Positions 22,401-34,332 of a stretch of DNA of 64,000 nt are shown here, one piece after another. Position 1 is the first letter of the stretch; each line of letters starts with the position of its first letter. This DNA comes from Melieria omissa (taxonomy: Eukaryota; Arthropoda; Insecta; Diptera; Ulidiidae). The translations under genes and the position numbers were made by a program. Under the pieces are notes generated by a model that was not told the origin of the DNA, made no database searches, and saw only the letters and a list, made by a program, of their open reading frames with translations. The stretch is taken from NCBI GenBank assembly GCA_963971225.1, contig OZ020269.1, positions 92,566,865-92,630,864 on the forward strand, given 5' to 3'.

Positions 22401-24829
22401 TTATGATGAGTGAACAAAAGGAAATAGAAAAACATGGAGGACTGCATTGAATAATCGAAAAGCTTTAAGTAGGAGTTGAAGCAAGATTTGGCATTTTTTT
22501 CATTTTCTTTTATAAGATGTTCCAATATTTGTCGTTGCCTGAGCAAACGATTGTCGTATGTGCTATGAAATTCAATGGAACATAGGACATTCCTTTTCTG
22601 AAGTGACGTTGTGTATGATTTGAATTTTATGGCATTTTTTCCTGTTCAAGTGGCATTTTGTTTCTATTCAAATTTACAGTTGTAATTCTTCCGATTACAC
22701 TGCACACCAAAATCCAATTTTTATTAAATAACAAGGTTCTGACAACGAATTCTAGTAGAGGGCACCAAAACAAAATATACGTGTATCGGCGTTTTGAAAG
22801 TTTATGTCTGAATTTTTTTAGGGGGGTCAAAGTTTTACCCTTTTTGCACATTTTTATGGTGAATCGGCATACGTAACCTCACATTTTAGGTATATTTAGT
22901 GTTCAGCAATTTGATGTAAAATGCTACGAAAAACATTTTTGTGGAACATTTTAACCCTGTAACTCCTATTTGTATGGGTCAATTTGACACTTTTTTCTAA
23001 AATGCCAAAAATGTCCCATAAAACAAGACTTTTTAAGGACAAAATGTACCACGAAAATGTTCGCCATGAAATTCTACTATAGGTCTCTGAATACATCAAA
23101 GCTCAGAAATTAACTTTAACTCCAGAATTAAGCCAAAACTGAAAATGTGTTTAGGTGTTTATTTCGTACTTATTCCAAATTGGTTCTTAAATTTGATTTT
23201 GTTGTGCAGTGTTATTAGGCATACAGTTCTACTTGAAGGAAGGACGCTTTGTCATTGTTAAAAATAATAGTTTTATTGGAGCAAGAATTTCCAAACGGAA
23301 TCATCTTCCGAAGGTCCAATGTCAACTGATACAAAGATCGTGTGATTGAATGACAGTGGCGCACACAGAGAAGGGTGGGGTGGAAGGTTGGAAATTCAAA
23401 CCCCCAAAAATTAAAATTTTCTGGTACAAAATATGGTTTCAAATGGAATCGAGCTAGAATGTTGTACGCAAAACTGCCCCCAAAATAAAATCCTCGCGAT
23501 TCGATGTGATTTCTTTCTTTGGGGTTTTGTAAAATCGTATGTCTGTGCGAAACTATAAACAATCCCTGAGCTCAAGGATGAGGACCAATGCAACGTTGAG
23601 ATAGAGACATCTTTGTCACAGTGTCATCAAAACAGAATTACAAAAAGACTTCTACTTGCTTTCAGGACAGAGTTTTATGCAGGAATAAACATTTTTGAAA
23701 AACAAAACATAAGGATCTTCAAATTAAAAGTCCTTAAATAAAGTGTTTTTGTCATTGAACAAACATATTTCAACACTAATTTAACCCATTAGAGCATAAC
23801 GTTCGATAAATTGGACGCCAAAAAAATTGTTATTTTAAAAGTTATATACACTTTACTCAAGTTTTATACTTTTAAAACAGTAGTTTAATATTTTAACTTT
23901 ATGCACTAATGGGTTAATAACTTACAATGCAATAACTTAAACTTGAGTTAAACTCTTGAACCTTCCAAACTTGCTAATCTTTTGTATAGACTCAACTTTT
24001 GAACCATCTGAATAGATATTACAGTTTGTTATTGTCAGCACTCTTTTGTTGACTCTTTCGGTGTCTGTACACCACAGACCACAATTTTTTAACATATAGT
24101 CAAAGTCATAAGAACTTTCATAACAACATTATTCTTACAACGTCTGAAAAGTTTGGTCCTTCGGTACATAACTATGAACTATGTCTGGATATTTCAAGTC
24201 TCTTGCAGCAGATTGTAACCCGATAACGGGTTGTTATGGTAATTTATCTTCAGCTTAACAACAAAAACTTAACAATAACAATAACAATAAAAATCCACTA
24301 AGAATCGACAAAATCCTCTAACATAAAATACAAATTACCTAAACTTTCTCCTAAACAATTCTTCCTCCTAAAAATTCTCCTCTAAACGTCAAGAATCTCC
24401 TAAATCTAGGAGGAAATCTCCTGATCTGGCAACACTGGCTAAGGCTGTCTGTGTCATTAGAACCGCTAAAGCTCTTCAACACTATGGGCTCTTTAGCTCT
24501 CTCAATTCTTCAAGCTTCCGCATCGTTTGAAAAGACCGAACATTCAGACTTTTACTTTCCTAAAGTCTCAAAACAGTCTGGATAGTCTGAACATAAGGAT
24601 CGTCCAGATATTTAGAGCTGCTAGAAATCTTAGGCTCACATGGTTAAATAGAGCTTTGTGAATCCTTTAGAATTAGATGTATGAGATTTTTTATCTTAAT
24701 AATACCGAAAACCCCAACTAAATCGCGTTTCAGTTCTCTCCGATCATTTACATGGTTCGAACTGTTTGATTGTCTAAGCTTTTATTATTATTGATGAGGA
24801 TAATGGACTGCGACCTCTAAAACTATCAG
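22401..24829. other. AT-rich stretch, no gene seen
   Basis: No supported gene. It contains one MITE (23354-23492). Around 23760-23960 two halves echo each other ('AACCCATTAGAGCATAACG', 'TATGCACTAATGGGTTAATA'), perhaps a decayed inverted repeat. The rest is unremarkable. Confidence 0.45.
23354..23492 (+). mobile_element. hAT-like MITE, right end truncated
   Basis: Starts with an intact left end CAGTGGCGCACACAG and keeps the family middle (AATTCAAACCCCC, 'ACAAAATATGGTTTCAAATGG', GTTGTACGCAAAACTG, AAAATCCT). The right inverted repeat is replaced after AAATCCTCGCG, so this copy is terminally damaged and no target duplication is visible. Confidence 0.55.
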
Positions 24830-25111
24830 TGAGTCCAGTATCCGAGAGGAATTTTAGTGTGTTTCCTAAGCCTCTGAATACCCAGTCTGAACCTGACTGT
24901 TGTCTCGTCCCTTCTCATTAGGATAAACGAAGCTCCTTTTCCCAAACCAAAAACACTTTCTAGGCCGACAAAGGGTGTGGAAGCTCACCCGTCGCTTGCC
25001 AGCTCGTCGGCCCGTCCTTTCCCTTCAATGCCGGTGTGGCCCGGAACCCAAAGCTTGTTTAAACTTAGCTCGTCTACGAGCTGCTGGGACTCTTTAAAAA
25101 TCTCGCGTGGT
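24830..25111 (-). mobile_element. LINE fragment: RNase H domain (minus)
   Basis: The minus strand at about 25075-24980 reads LVDELSLNKLWVPGHTGIEG then GRADELA, the diagnostic end of a LINE-encoded RNase H: WVPGH with the conserved His, and the final catalytic Asp in (R)ADELA. It continues in frame past one stop into PFVGLE, the usual 'PFxGPEP' segment. The Asn of GNE has become Lys-Gly. Upstream RNase H motifs and RT are absent. The SINE at 25121-25487 adjoins its 5' side. Confidence 0.75.
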
Positions 25112-25120
25112 TAGGCAGAG

Positions 25121-25487
25121 TCTGCCTGCCTCGATAGTTTAGTGGTTAGCGTGTTGGCTTATCATACTGAGGTCCCAGGTTCGAATCCCAGCTCGGATTG
25201 ATGAAACTTTCATATACTTCTATTGCGCTCTTGGACTCTCTTGGCTCTTGCAGACAATGGAAAAATGTCCAAGTGTGAAAGGAAACCTACCAACCGCCAT
25301 TTGGATTCGGCATTAAACTGTAGGTCTCCTTCCCCCATCCGCTTCCAATCCGTGTTGTAACACATGTGCGAAAAAACAGTGTTGCATACACATTTCAAAA
25401 ACCGTTCAAATATGTAGTATCCCAATGGACCGTTTAGGTCTGCGAGAGTGTCTCCTACGGAGGCAGCCACCATAACCTAACCAAACC
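25121..25487 (+). mobile_element. tRNA-derived SINE, family 2, copy A
   Basis: 367 bp flanked by a 9-bp target duplication TAGGCAGAG (25112-25120 and 25488-25496). The tRNA-like head resembles tRNA-Asp: GCCTCGATAGTTTAGTGG with A box at 25135-25145, a TTATCAT anticodon-like loop, and B box GGTTCGAATCC at 25178-25188. The core GGATTCGGCATTAAACTG... lies at 25303-25333. A later segment 'AAAAAACAGTGTTGCATAC' is shared with the copy at 45662. The tail is ATAACCTAACCAAACC, similar to LINE tails in this window. Confidence 0.92.
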
Positions 25488-25496
25488 TAGGCAGAG

Positions 25497-26640
25497 ACTT
25501 GTATTTAGAACTTTTAAGTTGTTAGACTAATAGAAATGTTAAGCCTGCAAAATGCCGAGATTTTGGTACCCAAATACTAAACTCCTAACTTAACCCTTTC
25601 GGGACTATTGAGATAATACGTCCCAGCAAGTTTTTAATGCCCCTCAAAACAATTATTCAAATCTTACGACCCACGCAAAATATTTTTTTGATTTCGGTGT
25701 TCCCGCACAAAGGATGATTTCAGAATTTGTGAGCATTCAATTTAAATTTTTAACCCCAAAATTCATAGAATGATATTTTTACTGAGAGTATTTTGGATTT
25801 CAAAACTGAACTCCCTCCCGAAAGGGTTGAAGATAGTTCAAACATGTTGGCCATTGGAATATTTCAAAGTGTTGGGACTCTCAGGTCATATGCCTAGTCT
25901 GGACCTATTTGGTTCAAATATCTCCAAACTTAAGGTCGACTTGTATGTTTCGAGCCTTTTTGTCTTTCTTTGTACTTAGAACATTGAAATGTTCAGGCCA
26001 ACAGGATACCATAGCCAACAGAATACTTCAAACTCAAACGCAGTACGGACATGTGGATCATCCAACTATTCCAAAGCCCAGGACTATAGGATCGTCTGCA
26101 TAGTTTAAGCTGTTAACACTGTCGTTCGCTTCAGATTCCTATAACTTCTGAACCAATTTGAATTTGATTCTGCATAGGCCGCCCAATTCAGCCTTCAAAC
26201 AAACCATGCAATTAGTCAAAATGGCTTGAACTCTCGAAGCATCTCCACTCTCCACATTCCTTGGAGTCTTTGCTACTCTTAATTCCTCTTTCTTCTGAAA
26301 CTTGTTGAAATACCAACCACCAGGCCTCTTAGATCTATTGGACTACTCTGGGTTTATAACAGATTCGAATATTCTATTCGAATATTGAACAAAAAAAAAA
26401 CCTTTAATGAAAACTTGACCAACCAACTAGTTGTTCAACCTCGAGTTGCCATGCAAAACATGATTGAAATCATAAATACAAAGGCTTATTCATAATTTAA
26501 ATGTTTTCCCATATACAAACAAAAAGGTCATGCAATCTCGGGTTAAACACATTCAATCAAGTTTGCCAAGAGTGTTAATGAAAAAAGTTTGTTCATATTC
26601 TTGAAGTGATTTCTGTGCGGAAGCCACCCCCACCCGCATG
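25497..26640. other. No gene seen
   Basis: AT-rich sequence. Weak echoes of an 'AGGATCGTC..TAGTTTAAGCTGTTA' phrase recur here and at 24590-24660, hinting at a very old tandem or dispersed repeat. No coding evidence. Confidence 0.4.
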
Positions 26641-27631
26641 AATTTCAAGTGCTGCTTCATTATTTGAACATTTTCAAAAACCCCACAAACACACCAACAA
26701 CAACAACTTGAACATTTTCGACTACAATAAAAACAACAATGACAGCAACAACATGGGTCAGCCTAATGATGACGATGGACAACAACGAACAGACCGAAAT
26801 ATAATCAGCATTAATGGTGGCAACAATAACAACAACAACAACAACAGCAAGAAGAAGAACATTAGCTACCAATTACGCGTTCAACAACAACAATTTAAAA
26901 CAACAAATAAACTACAATAACCAATGTGAAAACGACGATGACGACGACGAACAGAAAATGTTACAGAATTATGAGAAACAGCGCAGCCATGTTAACAGGG
27001 TTGTTGCTAGCTAATGTTGTTGGTGGTTGTTGTTGTTGTTATTGTTGGTGATGATGTTTGTGCCGTTAGCTACATTAAGCCTACTTGGCCATGGAAAATT
27101 AAGTCAATGGCCACCCTCAACCCCATTCGGACACGCAGTCAGACACAAACACGTTGCGTCGCCACTTCCATGCGTTCACAACATTCTGCTTGCCTGCCGC
27201 TCCCCCTCCCCCCCAGAAACCGCCTTTTCATTATTCGCCGAATTTCGTGGTTCATTTTACCTGCAACGGCAACTCAGAAGCAGTCGAGAAAGAAACACGT
27301 TGCCGACAGAGAAGCATGAAAAAAGCTTTGGCCCCCAACAACAACTGCAACCATAACACACACATATATCCATACGAACTGTTTGTGTCTCTGTGTGAGT
27401 GTTTGTGTTGGTGCAGCATGTTGCACGCTGCAAGGCACGGTGAGTGCCATTGTTGGCGTTGTTGCCACTTCATGCTGCCTCTTCATTTTCAGCTACTTGA
27501 GCGCCAAACTATGTACAACCAACAACAACAACTACAACAACAATGAGAATTGTGGCATATTCTGTGCACTACATGGATTTTAATAAACGTGCTTTTTCTT
27601 GTTAATGCTTGTTGTTGTTATTATTATTATT

Positions 27632-27665
<34 letters not shown>

Positions 27666-28300
27666 TTTGGGCGCTGCTGTTTCAGTTGCTGTTGGCTGGC
27701 AATTTATAAAGTTTTCTTAACCCCAACAAATACGCAACAGCGGCTACGAGGTGGCACAGCGTGCGCGCATTCTCGCCACGTCATCATCATTATCATCGGC
27801 AACGACCACACCACCGACAACAACAACAACATCTACTACTACTACAAAAACAATCATAGCAACAACAACAGCAACAGCAGCGTGCGCATCATTAGCAGCA
27901 TTGCTGCTTGGTTGTTTTTCTCTACTTTTACGCTATTTGCTTCCACTTTTGCCACCTTTTCATTATGCGGTCTAGCAACAACAACAACAACACAGCAATT
28001 TGGCTGTGTGCAACATTAGTGCGTTTTTTGTTTGGGTTGTTGCGGCCACCTCATCATGGTTCGCATCAGGAGCGTTGTTTAGTGTTGGTGCGTTTCCTGT
28101 GGATGTCTTCGTTCTGTGGTTTTTTTTATTTTTTTATTTTTTTTGTCTTCTTCTGTGATCGAGTATATTCTTCCTTTCAGCTTTGCTTTTCGGTCTAATT
28201 TATCTGCTCCATTCACTACTCTTTAGTTTCGTCCTTTTTCTTTCTTTTAATTTTTCTTTCTTCTTTCTTATTCGTTATTTTCTTCTTCTTCATTTATTTC
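26641..28300. other. Non-coding unique island with triplet repeats
   Basis: Unique sequence with many CAA/AAC and GTT/TTG runs (26695-26900, 27020-27050, 27515-27545, 27610-27665, 27815-27875). These create poly-Asn, poly-Thr or poly-Leu frames that I do not regard as coding. (CA)n and (TG)n runs lie near 27358-27410. Confidence 0.5.
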
Positions 28301-28312
28301 ATTTTAATTTAT

Positions 28313-28392
28313 TTTATTTCTATTTTTATTTTTATTTTTATTTTTATTTTTATTTTTATTTTTAATTTTATTTTATTTTATTTTATTTTAGA
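28313..28392. repeat. (TATTTT)n then (TATTT)n microsatellite
   Basis: Hexamer TATTTT about 8 units from about 28319, passing into the pentamer TTTTA from about 28365 to 28392. The pentamer is the complement-type of the AAAAT array at 57470. Confidence 0.9.
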
Positions 28393-29359
28393 TAAGAAGA
28401 CATTGCATTATTTCTCCTTTATCAAACAAAATCTATATTAAGTCAAATAATTAAACAGGGTTGCCAACACACTTAAACACTCTTTTTCCCATTTCAACGA
28501 TTTTCATTTTAATTTTCAACTTCTAACGCCGTATTTACGTTTCAAGACAATTTCAATTGTTCGGACATTCTAAGTAGATATGTGCTAAGACAATAACAAA
28601 AACAACAACAAGTTGTTAGCAGACGATTTAATGAAAATTTGCGACGTTCTTCTTGCTGATTGGCTTTTCGTGCAACTGACAAACGATCAAACAAATAATG
28701 CGCAATGCATACAAAGCGCTTTGTTTTGCTCCAAAGAAAAAAACAACAAAAACAATAAAGCAAATAAAAAGTAATACGAAGTACGCAGAGCTGGACACTT
28801 TTGTCCATTTTGGATTTTTTTGGTATTTTTTTTATTTCGAAGCGCTCAGTGTTTGCATGGCAAACGATTGCTGCAGTTCGGCGCGTTGTTCTGTTCATGC
28901 AACACAAAGCGCACTGCTGCTGCTTGCTACTTGCAACAAAATGAAGTAAAATCTCTTTAGGAAACGTTAAGAAAGTTTTGTTCTGTAAGCAGCTTGAGTG
29001 GCCAAAGAGAAATGTTGGTAGAAAGAAAGGAGTTTCTGAGTAAAAGTTGTAATTTAAAAATTGTTCAAAAATAAAATAATGGTTTGAGTTTGATGGAGTT
29101 TTAAGTTTCTTTGAATGAAAATCAGTATTAAACATGCAATTTTCTAGTATTAATAGTTCAGGTTATCTGAGTCTAGAATTTTTGGCTGCTCGGGTAGTGA
29201 ATCTGGCGGTATTATCTCTCGGTTATGGGAGCTCAGTTTGTTTAGAAACTTGAGGTATTAAATATGTGTTTGCTTCATTAGGTCACAAGTTAACATTTGG
29301 CTGCCAAGATAGTCAAATCTGACAAGATTCTGTGTTGTTTTGAATATTCACATTCGAGG
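28393..29359. other. No gene seen
   Basis: Unique AT-rich sequence; a long minus-strand frame (28542-29135) is Cys/Phe/Leu-rich, without a signal, domain or splice context, and is not called. Confidence 0.4.
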
Positions 29360-29755
29360 TGAAATGGTACTAAAAGCCTCAGATCAACGATTTCTGCCTG
29401 AAATATGCTGACGGTGCCATTTGAATTTAATTTGAGCACAGACCCGGAAACCATTGATTTCGGTTTGAAATATGCTAGAAATGTTTTCCAAAGAATCATA
29501 GCATCAGATTGATGGCTTAAATTTTATTCGTTTGTTGCTTTTTCATAGAGAAAGTCATATCTGTGGTTAAAAACATCAGATCAACGACTTCTGTCTGAAA
29601 TATGCTTGCGTTGCCGTTCGAATTTCAATTGAACAGAGAACCTCAATGCATAGATTTTGGTTTTAAATATGCTAGAAATCTTGTTCAAAGAATCATAGCA
29701 TCAGATTTTTGGCTTAAAATTGTATGAGTTTGTTGTTTTTCACAAAAAAATCCAT
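29360..29755. repeat. 197-bp tandem duplication
   Basis: Two adjacent copies marked by CAGATCAACGA at 29380 and 29577, followed in each by 'AAATATGCTAGAAAT' and 'CAAAGAATCATAGCATCAGA'. Divergence is moderate. Confidence 0.85.
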
Positions 29756-30195
29756 CGGAATTCTGTGGTTAGTATTTTCAACTCAGGGTATCCAAAAGTA
29801 AATTTGTTTTGGAAAAACCACAGATAGAAAGACGAAGAATATTTGAAGAGCCAACTGGAGACAGTTTGGTTTGAGGTCACTTTGAATCAACTTTTGACAC
29901 ATCAAGAGTGTGTGAAGCAAATGAAAAGGATGATGAGCCAGACCACCACAATATTTTAGATTTTATCGAAAAGTGATGGAAAAAGAACTATAAGTAGAGC
30001 GCAGTAAAATGGAAGTGAATAGGATACTGACAAGTGTGCAGTTGTTTTTAAATCATCAACAGTTTGTTGATGAATGAACGCACCAAAAGACAGGTGGAAA
30101 AAGAACAGATGGGCGATCAGGCAGATGGATGAATAGACTAATCGATGAACGGATGGATCGACCAAAGGATTGATAGGTCAATGAATGAGAGAGTC
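29756..30195. other. No gene seen
   Basis: Unique sequence between two tandem repeats; GATGAATGA/GGATGGAT phrases at 30060-30210 lead into the next array. Confidence 0.4.
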
Positions 30196-30890
30196 AGTGG
30201 AAGGCTATATGGATGGGTATATTTATTATATTTTCTATACCCTTCACCGGGGTTTCTGAACTTGTTGAGGAGCTCCTAGAGACCACTAGATCTCCCTAGT
30301 TACTGTAAGAAATTATAAATAAATATGTACGTTTCGTATCGATACAAACTTTTCTGATAGGTCAATGAAGGAGTGTTAGACTGAAACTATAGATACAAAC
30401 TTTTCTGAAATGGATGAGTAAGTGAGTGTAATATTTATGTACCTTTCAGGAGTGATTGTGAACATTTTTAAGCGTAACTAAAGACTGTAGAAGTCTAGTT
30501 TTTTCTGTACGAAATTATTAATATGTACGTTTAGTATCATCAATACTATCGATACTAACTTTTCTGATAGGTCAATGGATGAGTGAATGAGTGGAATATT
30601 TCTATACCCTTCAGGAGTGTTTGTGAACTTATTCAGAAGTTTCTTAAGACCATAGGAAGGTTTAAGTGCTATAGGAAATTTTAAATATGACCGTTTAGTA
30701 TCATCAAAACAACCGATACTAAACTTTCTGGTAGGTCAATAGATGAGTGTTTGAGTGGAATATTTCTATACCCTTCAGGAGTGTTTGTGAACTTATTCAG
30801 AAGTTTCTTAAGACCATAGGAAGGTTTAAGTGCTATAGGAAATTTTAAATATGACCGTTTAGTATCATCAAAACCGTTGATCCTGCCTTT
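30196..30890. repeat. ~165-bp tandem array
   Basis: Three to four copies; the two most similar begin GTGGAATATTTCTATACCC at 30591 and 30755 (164 bp apart) and are almost identical through AAATATGACCGTTTAGTATC. Older copies start at about 30426 and 30219. Confidence 0.87.
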
Positions 30891-31800
30891 CCTATTCATC
30901 TTTTCATCAGTTTTTTTTGGGATCGTCTGGGCGATTGTATGTCAGTTTTTCAATCAGCTGTTTGATCCCAGGGTTTAAAAGGACTTTAATTGTCGGCATG
31001 AAATCCTACATAAAATTTCTTCTTACTAGAGTTCCATTTCAGAACTGATGAAATGCAATGAACTGAAATGGGCTTAGTTGACACACTTTAAAGTAGGGTT
31101 GCCATATGAAGGTATTTCAAGAAACGTTTAGTGAAGAAAGTTTGAAATCAAATCAATAAAATTTTGCAGTTTATGCATATTTGAAACTAGATATTGTCAC
31201 TTTAAGCCACATTAAAACAATTTTCGATTCAAATTCCCTGGGTTGGTTGAGGTCCTCAAGCATTAAATATGTCAAATAACTGCTCAAATTCGCTGAAAAT
31301 TCGCTGAAGATTCGCAGCTTTTAATGTCCAAGGAACTCCATCTAAGATCGCTAAGGATGCATCAGGGTCTCAAGCTTAACCTAACCTAACCCATTCGATA
31401 ATGTTGGCTGGATGGATGGATGTGAGGGGGAGCCGAGGAAATAATCTTAAGAAGGTCAATATCTTAAGCACTCAGGCTTTTTAGCCCATTGTACTTAAGG
31501 CTCAGGAAAAAGCATGATAGAGGAGATCGGAATGGAATAAAGCTAAGGTGTGTGGAAAATGGAAAAAAAGAGGGGTTATATGTTCTCCTGTGCAAATTTC
31601 CTGTTTAATGAATCTCAGGAGATCCCACAGGGTGAGAGAATGGACTTCGATAATGTTAATAAGATGAAATTAGTAACGTTTACAAATCATAAATTGTCAA
31701 TGACAGCAATACATTTTGTTTTAAATATAAACAAGAAAACATTTCAAACATGTCTCAAATACTATAAAATGGTTAATTGTGGAAAAGTTTCTCATTTAAA
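30891..31800. other. No gene; short CCTAA tract
   Basis: Unique sequence. At 31376-31391 TTAACCTAACCTAACC resembles the tails of the LINE and SINE copies in this window, so the preceding ~150 bp may be a retroposon 3' end, but no coding remnant is readable. Confidence 0.4.
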
Positions 31801-33070
31801 GTAGAATCCATATGGATCCAATTTCGTGTCTACCCGCCCGCTAAGCATTTTCGATTGTATATACTACCAACCCTTTTCGACCTGTGTAAGTCATTCGACT
31901 GCAACTTTCTGTATGTGTATGTGTGTGTGCAGCATCTTTCGAAAATTTTTAATTAAATTTTATTTGGAAGCCATTCAAGTTGGTTTCCTTGCAGTTTGCG
32001 TTGTTCGTCATTTACATTTCCGTTTGCTGCTCGACGTTTTCGCCATTTTGTTTGTTTGTGCGCGGTCTCACGCTTTCTTTTCTGCTCGCATTTGGACGTT
32101 TGCCTGCACATTGCTCGCTCAATTCAGAAATTAAATAAGAAATTATTGAAATGCTGACTTGAAACCGCAAAAAGCCCAAACCAAGCGCGTAGCCAAATCA
32201 GCGACGGCAAATAATGAAGTGAAAGCGAACAAATGCCGCACCCAGCGACTTGTCGCCCGGTTTGTAGATAACAAAAATTATCATTTCTCTTCGCCCACTC
32301 GTCTTGAACGAGCGCATAATGAGGCAACCAAACAACAACAATGAAAACAATGCAGCCAAGATGAGAAATAATTTCACATTTTGCAAAGAGCACAAAAGAA
32401 ATAAAAAACAAAGAAAAAATAAAAAAAGTGAAATTATAGCAAAAATGCGCAAAACAAGCATCAATGTTTTCATTCTCATTACGCAACGAGTCGCACCGAA
32501 CAAGTCATGCAAAGTTGTTAATGCAAAGTTGTTGCCACATCACAGTCACCAAAACAAGAGGTTTCAATTGAAAAAGCAGTCAACAATAATTGGCTCAAAT
32601 GATGTTTGCCCAAAGACATTCGGAGGTGTCAGTGTTCTGGGAAGACGTGGCCATTTTTGCCATTTATTAGTTAGTGTAACATTTTGGTTTGGTGGGCAGT
32701 GAGGTGTTGTTGTTTCTTAAATAACTTTTGGCAATGCAATCTACGTTTGACAATAGAAGACAATGGGAGTATGACAAGAGAACAAAGGCTCGAAATAATA
32801 TTGAAAAAATTAAAAGGAAATTAATAATGTTTCTTTGAAATTTGATGCGTCATGGGAGACTTGATTTTTTTAGTATAAAAAAATTTTAAAAATATTTAAA
32901 ATAAAGACTACTTAAATACTAAAATTTGTTAAGTCAATCAATGCCACTAGTTTTTTGATTTGGTAGAGCAATGAAGTCTCTGTACCTCCCTTTGAATCTG
33001 ACTGGTCTATGTATGTGCGGCTTTTGACCGGCCAATGCAATCTAGTTATGTATGTCTTACAATTTTTTTT
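31801..33070. other. Non-coding unique island
   Basis: Unique sequence, GC-richer between 31830 and 32700, with a TGTGTATGTGTGTGTG run near 31912. Nothing coding or structural recognised. Confidence 0.45.
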
Positions 33071-33081
33071 TTATTTTTTTA

Positions 33082-33606
33082 TTGGAAAGAGGAGTATTTT
33101 TTAAGTATTTACAGTATTTTTTCGTTCAATTCCTTTGATTGCAGGACATCTTTCCTAAGCATAACCTAAGCGCCTTTTCAATGCGACACTCAGATGCTTT
33201 TAGCTCAACTTAAATTTAAATATAAAAGTAAAACCACAAAAATTAAATATTTTTTATATTTCATTGTAAAGAGAATTTCACAAACTTTAGTAAAGAAGCA
33301 AACTTATAAAAACTTGATAATAGAATTTTTTGAGAAAAAAAATCCGTTTTGGAAAAATTTTTTCAAAACAAAATATTTTACGCTTAAAACACATTATTAG
33401 TACATATAACATACCTAATGTTACACATCATTCGAAAGAGGAAGAAAATACCTTTCATATGACACCTATATCTTAAAAATCGGTTTAAAATTTCTTGAGA
33501 AATTTTTATATATATCTGGGACTTTGGGTGCGAACCACGGCCCCTATAAATGTTTCAGCGGCAAAATGTTAAATTTGTTAGACTAAACAAATACTCTTCT
33601 TTCCAA
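33082..33606. mobile_element. Candidate inverted-repeat element
   Basis: The left end ATTGGAAAGAGGAGTATTTT (from about 33082) is repeated in inverted form at the right end as AAATACTCTTCTTTCCAAT (33588-33606), one mismatch in the core 18-19 bp. The 525-bp interior is AT-rich and non-coding. No clear target duplication can be read because both flanks are T- or A-rich. Could be a MITE or foldback element, or coincidence. Confidence 0.4.
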
Positions 33607-33897
33607 TACAAACACAAAATTTTATATATTTTTTTAATTTTTTTTGTTCCATGCGTCTGACTGTCGTATTGTCCATTTGCCTGTCCTGTCAGTAATCAAC
33701 ATTGCAACGCTGCGAAAACCATGCAACGACAGCTGCTACTGTGCTTCGTATTGTTGTTGTTATTGTTAAGGTAATTGGTGTTGTTTGTTGTTGTTGTTTT
33801 AACTTTATTCGAGCAGCTGCCGTCTGTACGTTTAAAACTTAAAGCTTTGAAGTTGAAAAGCGTCACAGTGACCACCGCTGACATCAGCTCGTTTCAT
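33607..33897. other. No gene seen
   Basis: Unique sequence with a short GTT run at about 33747-33800. Confidence 0.4.
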
Positions 33898-34332
33898 TAG
33901 CAACAATAACAACAACAACAACAGTGGCAACAACAACAACGGTAACAATTACAGCAAAAGTTACAAAAACAACAACGGTAATAACTACAACAGTGACAAC
34001 AACAACAACAGTGACAATAACAACAGTGGCAACAACAACTGTAACAACTACAGCAACAGTGACAACAACAACAGAGGCAACAACAACAACGGTAACAACT
34101 ACAGCAACAATAACAACAACAACTGTGACAAAAACAACAACGGTAACAACTACAACAACAGTGATAAAAACAACAACGGTAACAACTACAACGACAGTAA
34201 TAACAACAACAACAGTTATCACTGTTGTTGATAACAACAACAAAAGCAACACCAGTAACCACCATCGTCACTCTGCTTCATTAGTAACAACAACAACAAC
34301 AACTGCAACAACAACAACAACAACAACACACC
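33898..34332. repeat. CAA-rich minisatellite with GGTAACAACTACAA phrases
   Basis: About 430 bp of CAACAA triplets interrupted at intervals by GTAACAACTACAA, GTGACAACAA and GTAACAATTAC. Because nearly all spacing is a multiple of three, one plus frame stays open (Thr/Val-rich) and two minus frames stay open (Val-rich, Cys-rich). The Thr/Val frame mimics a mucin-like protein but the same composition appears in neighbouring plain CAA runs, so I call it a repeat. Confidence 0.8.

Noticed and set aside
25121..25200. Functional tRNA-Asp gene
   Set aside because: Stem pairing is imperfect and the tRNA-like head is the start of a repeated SINE with target duplications.
31376..31391. Telomere-type (CCTAA)n
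   Set aside because: Only three units; the same short tract ends several retroposons here, and flies lack TTAGG telomeres.
33884..34271. Poly-Val and Cys-rich membrane-like or metallothionein-like frames
   Set aside because: Products of GTT/TTG triplets in a CAA array.
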